Assembly: GCA_902623915.1 (NCBI GenBank)
Contig: CACNVM010000007.1
Span: forward strand, 1-41,115
Length of the DNA: 41,115 nt
Direction: 5' to 3'
Origin: an uncultured Pelagibacteraceae bacterium
Lineage (GTDB): Bacteria > Pseudomonadota > Alphaproteobacteria > Pelagibacterales > Pelagibacteraceae
This document shows, in pieces, positions 38,656 to 41,115 of this stretch. Under the pieces are notes generated by a model. It had not been told where the DNA came from. It did not search any database and worked only from the letters and a program-made list of their open reading frames with translations. Within the stretch, counting starts at the first letter, position 1. Each line of letters opens with the position of its first letter. Made by a program: the position numbers and the translations under genes.

Positions 38656-39162
38656 ATGGATTTAATGAAAGTTCTTTTAATAATCCTTATACTTTTCCCA
38701 AATATAGTTTTTGCAGGACCAGTTAAAATGATTGGGGAAAAAGGAAAAGCTTCTGAGACAACTAGAACTATAACAATTAAAATGTATGACAACTATTACG
38801 AGCCTGCTCAAATACAAATAAAAAAAGGCGAAACAATAAAATTCATCGTATTTAATGCTGGAGAGCTTGTTCATGAGTTTAATATTGCAACAAAAGAAAT
38901 GCACATAAAACACCAACCTGAAATGATGATGATGGTTGAAAATGAAATATTATTATCAAATAGAATAGATAAAGAAAAAATGAAAAAGATGGCAAAAAAA
39001 AACCCATCAATGAGCCATTCTCATTCAAACAGTGTTTTACTTTCACCAGGTGAAAAGGGAGAATTAGTTTGGAAATTTAACAATAAAGTAAAATTAGAAG
39101 CTGCATGTAACGTACCAGGTCACTACGAAGTTGGTATGATTGCGAAAATTAACGAAATTTAA
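38656..39162 (+). CDS. secreted cupredoxin with Met/His-rich insertion
   Basis: A 168 aa protein with a signal peptide (cleavage near residue 20, 'NIVFAG') and a cupredoxin-like domain. 'ITIKMYDNYYEPAQIQIKKGETIKFIVFNAGELVHEFNI' resembles the first half of plastocyanin/azurin-type domains with ligand His73. The C-terminal 'EAACNVPGHYEVGM' supplies Cys151, His156 and Met161. Between them, about residues 80-125 form an insertion rich in Met and His (including M90-M93, M109, M112, M119, H121, H123), as seen in periplasmic copper-binding proteins. An ATG three codons later (38665) is an alternative start. Likely a copper carrier or scavenger rather than a simple electron carrier, but this is inference. 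Confidence 0.85.
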   Translation: MDLMKVLLIILILFPNIVFAGPVKMIGEKGKASETTRTITIKMYDNYYEPAQIQIKKGETIKFIVFNAGELVHEFNIATKEMHIKHQPEMMMMVENEILLSNRIDKEKMKKMAKKNPSMSHSHSNSVLLSPGEKGELVWKFNNKVKLEAACNVPGHYEVGMIAKINEI

Positions 39163-39175
39163 TCTCTCAAAATTA

Positions 39176-39358
39176 ATGAATGCTACAGATATTTTATTAA
39201 GTATAGCTATAGTGGGTATATACACTGTAATTTATATTTACCTGCAATCACAATTTAAAAACGATAAAATTAGGCTAAAATTATTTGCTAAAGGCTTTGT
39301 ATATGCAACTATATTAACTGGATTTCTTTATTACTTAATTAAATTTATAGCTTCTTAA
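39176..39358 (+). CDS. 60 aa two-helix membrane protein, unknown
   Basis: A 60 aa protein beginning 'MNATDILLSIAIVGIYTVIYIYLQSQ' with two hydrophobic helices (about 5-23 and 40-57) separated by a basic loop ('FKNDKIRLKLFAKGF'). The frame is open upstream to 39140, overlapping the cupredoxin gene, but the ATG at 39176 lies 13 bases after that gene's stop and is preferred. It probably shares the cupredoxin transcript, and a function with it is possible. Its TAA overlaps the prpE stop (TTAA at 39355-39358). Not recognised as a named family. Confidence 0.65.
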   Translation: MNATDILLSIAIVGIYTVIYIYLQSQFKNDKIRLKLFAKGFVYATILTGFLYYLIKFIAS

Positions 39359-41115
39359 GTTTTTAAAATATTATTATCTTTAAGGTCTTTTTTAATCTCA
39401 TCTAAAATTGCTGGATCATCAATAGTTGGAGGTACTTTATATGTTTCACCATCAGCAATTTTTCTTACCGTTCCCCTTAAGACTTTACCCGATCTTGTTT
39501 TTGGTAATCTTTTAACAACAATAGCTAATTTAAAAGCAGCAACAGGCCCAACTTTTTCTCTCACTAAAGCCACACACTCTTTTGTAATTTCTTTATTATC
39601 TCTATTAACTCCAGCTTTCAATGCAATCAACCCAATAGGAAGTTGCCCCTTTAATTTATCTGCAATTCCAACCACGGCACACTCCGCAACATTTTTGTGT
39701 TCTGCTAAAACTTCTTCAATTGCTCCAGTAGATAATCTATGACCTGCTACATTTATGATATCGTCAGTACGAGACATGATCCAAACATACCCATCTTCAT
39801 CGACATGTCCTGCGTCGTAAGTTTGGTAATAGCCATCATAAGTTGACATATAAACTTTTTTATATCTTTCATCTGCATTCCACAGAGTTGGAAAAGTTCC
39901 TGGTGGTAAAGGCAACTTAACTACAATGTCACCCATTTGACCCGCTTTATTTTCTTTTCCTTCGCTATTTAAAACTTTTAAATCATATCCTGGTACTGGT
40001 TTAAAAGCTGAGCCATATTTGATAGGAAATTTTTCTATTCCAGCACAATTTGCGCTAATTGCCCAACTTGTTTCTGTTTGCCACCAGTGATCTATAACTG
40101 GAGCATTAGAGAGCTTCTCAAACCATTTTATTGTATCAGGATCTGCTCTTTCTCCAGCTAAAAACAAAGTGTCAAACTTAGATAAGTCATATTTTTTGAA
40201 AAATTTCCCATCAGGATCTTCTTTTTTTATGGCTCTTATTGCAGTTGGTGCTGTAAATAAAGATTTAACCTTGTGCTCAGAGATAATTCTCCAAAAAACC
40301 CCCGCATCTGGTGTTCCAACTGGCTTTCCCTCAAATAAAACAGTTGTGCATCCGTAAAATAACGGAGCATAAACAATATAAGAGTGTCCAACTATCCAGC
40401 CAATATCACTAGCAGACCACCAAACATCATCTTGATCAATGTTGTAAATGTTTTTCATTGTCCATTTTAAAGCAACAATGTGACCACCAATGTCTCTTAC
40501 AATTCCCTTTGGTGTTCCTGTTGTTCCAGAGGTGTAAAGTATATAAGCATAGTCATTTGAATTCATTTTTACACATTCAGTTGGTTTTGCCCCTTTTAAA
40601 GCATCCAGCCAATCAATATCTTTTTTTGGATCAAGCTCTGCTTTATCTTTTTCTCTTTGCCAAATAATACATTTTTCAGGTTTATGGTTTGCAATCTCAA
40701 TAGCTTTATTTAAAAGTGGTTTATAGTGAACAGTTCGCCCAGGTTCATAGCCGCAAGACGCAGAAATAATTATTTTTGCTTTTGAATCATCTATTCTACT
40801 TGCTAATTCGTTTGCAGCAAAACCTCCAAATACTACGGAATGAATAGCTCCTATTCTTCCACAAGCTAGCATAGCAACAATTGCCTGAGGGATCATTGGC
40901 ATGTAAATTATAACTCTATCTCCTTTTGAAATTCCATGTTTCTTTAAAGCACCAGCAAAAACTGAAACTTTATCTCTTAATTCTTTGTAAGATAAATTAT
41001 ATTTTGTACCTGTTATTGGGCTATCATAAATGATTGCTGTTCTATCGCCTCGACCTTTATCAATGTGAAAATCTAAAGCGTTGTAACAAGTATTAGTTAT
41101 TCCATCTTCAAACCA
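39355..41115 (-). CDS. prpE: propionyl-CoA synthetase PrpE (acyl-CoA synthetase), 5' end cut by window
   Basis: AMP-forming acyl-CoA ligase. The frame stays open to the window edge, giving at least 586 residues, so the N-terminus lies beyond 41115. The visible start reads 'WFEDGITNTCYNALDFHIDKGRGDRTAIIYDSPITG', a PrpE/ACSS3-like pattern rather than acetyl-CoA synthetase. Then come 'SASCGYEPGRTVHYKPLL', the AMP-binding loop 'YILYTSGTTGTPKGIVRD', 'WWSASDIGWIVGHSYIVYAPL', 'DHWWQTETSWAIS', the hinge 'GYVWIMSRTDDIINVAGHRLSTGAIEE' and the catalytic Lys region 'LPKTRSGKVLRGTVRKI'. It would activate propionate or a related short acid. It converges on the 60 aa gene with a 4-base stop overlap. Confidence 0.9.
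   Translation of the reverse strand, partial: WFEDGITNTCYNALDFHIDKGRGDRTAIIYDSPITGTKYNLSYKELRDKVSVFAGALKKHGISKGDRVIIYMPMIPQAIVAMLACGRIGAIHSVVFGGFAANELASRIDDSKAKIIISASCGYEPGRTVHYKPLLNKAIEIANHKPEKCIIWQREKDKAELDPKKDIDWLDALKGAKPTECVKMNSNDYAYILYTSGTTGTPKGIVRDIGGHIVALKWTMKNIYNIDQDDVWWSASDIGWIVGHSYIVYAPLFYGCTTVLFEGKPVGTPDAGVFWRIISEHKVKSLFTAPTAIRAIKKEDPDGKFFKKYDLSKFDTLFLAGERADPDTIKWFEKLSNAPVIDHWWQTETSWAISANCAGIEKFPIKYGSAFKPVPGYDLKVLNSEGKENKAGQMGDIVVKLPLPPGTFPTLWNADERYKKVYMSTYDGYYQTYDAGHVDEDGYVWIMSRTDDIINVAGHRLSTGAIEEVLAEHKNVAECAVVGIADKLKGQLPIGLIALKAGVNRDNKEITKECVALVREKVGPVAAFKLAIVVKRLPKTRSGKVLRGTVRKIADGETYKVPPTIDDPAILDEIKKDLKDNNILKT

Noticed and set aside
39140-39175. Upstream start for the 60 aa membrane protein
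   Set aside because: It would overlap the end of the cupredoxin gene; the ATG at 39176 gives a complete two-helix protein just after that stop.

Overview
The window is a gene-dense, strongly AT-rich bacterial chromosome segment (about 48 protein genes, 2 tRNAs, no gap longer than about 150 bases). Three things point to the SAR11 clade (Pelagibacterales, Alphaproteobacteria): a tol-pal / cpoB / tilS / ftsH / folP / glmM order, a sigma-32 with an alphaproteobacterial N-terminus, and extreme packing with overlapping stop codons and Lys/Asn/Ile-rich proteins. This assignment is inferred from gene content and composition; no database search was possible.

Layout. (1) 1-9.2 kb, all forward: end of tolR, tolA, tolB, pal, cpoB (Tol-Pal envelope machine), then tilS, ftsH, folP, glmM. 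(2) 9.2-13.2 kb: thiD and purA forward, meeting rpoH and rluD in reverse. (3) 13.2-16.6 kb: tRNA-Arg(UCG), then a reverse block with a GT17-like glycosyltransferase, a two-gene ABC-2 exporter and full-length Sua5. (4) 16.6-22.4 kb: xseB-ispA-dxs (isoprenoid precursors) forward, aroC reverse, pdxH forward, a long-chain polyprenyl diphosphate synthase reverse. (5) 22.5-28.9 kb: a forward operon of an S49 peptidase, glyQ, glyS and ppdK. (6) 28.9-34.2 kb: nadC-nadA reverse, tRNA-Leu(GAG), then fhs, an FkbM methyltransferase and a YgfZ-like protein in reverse. (7) 34.2-35.6 kb: dihydroorotase. (8) 35.6-39.4 kb: an accessory-looking redox/copper neighbourhood with pseudoazurin, a flavodoxin-fold quinone reductase, an iron-type superoxide dismutase, an ABM-domain protein, a second unusual cupredoxin and several very small membrane or secreted proteins. 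Two of these small genes (40 and 43 aa) were found by reading the gaps directly. (9) 39.4 kb to the end: propionyl-CoA synthetase, cut by the window edge.

Most genes are housekeeping: envelope integrity, protein quality control, tRNA modification and charging, and folate, NAD, PLP, thiamine, purine, pyrimidine, shikimate and isoprenoid synthesis. Four convergent gene pairs share a 4-base stop overlap, and almost no junction has a recognisable intrinsic terminator. The clear terminator lies between pal and cpoB. A second terminator-like hairpin sits inside the first codons of folP.

The least explained part is 37.3-39.4 kb, a run of small membrane and secreted proteins, a GC-rich hairpin and a Met/His-rich cupredoxin. 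It may be a small copper or redox-stress module. No CRISPR array, insertion sequence, prophage or defence system was seen.
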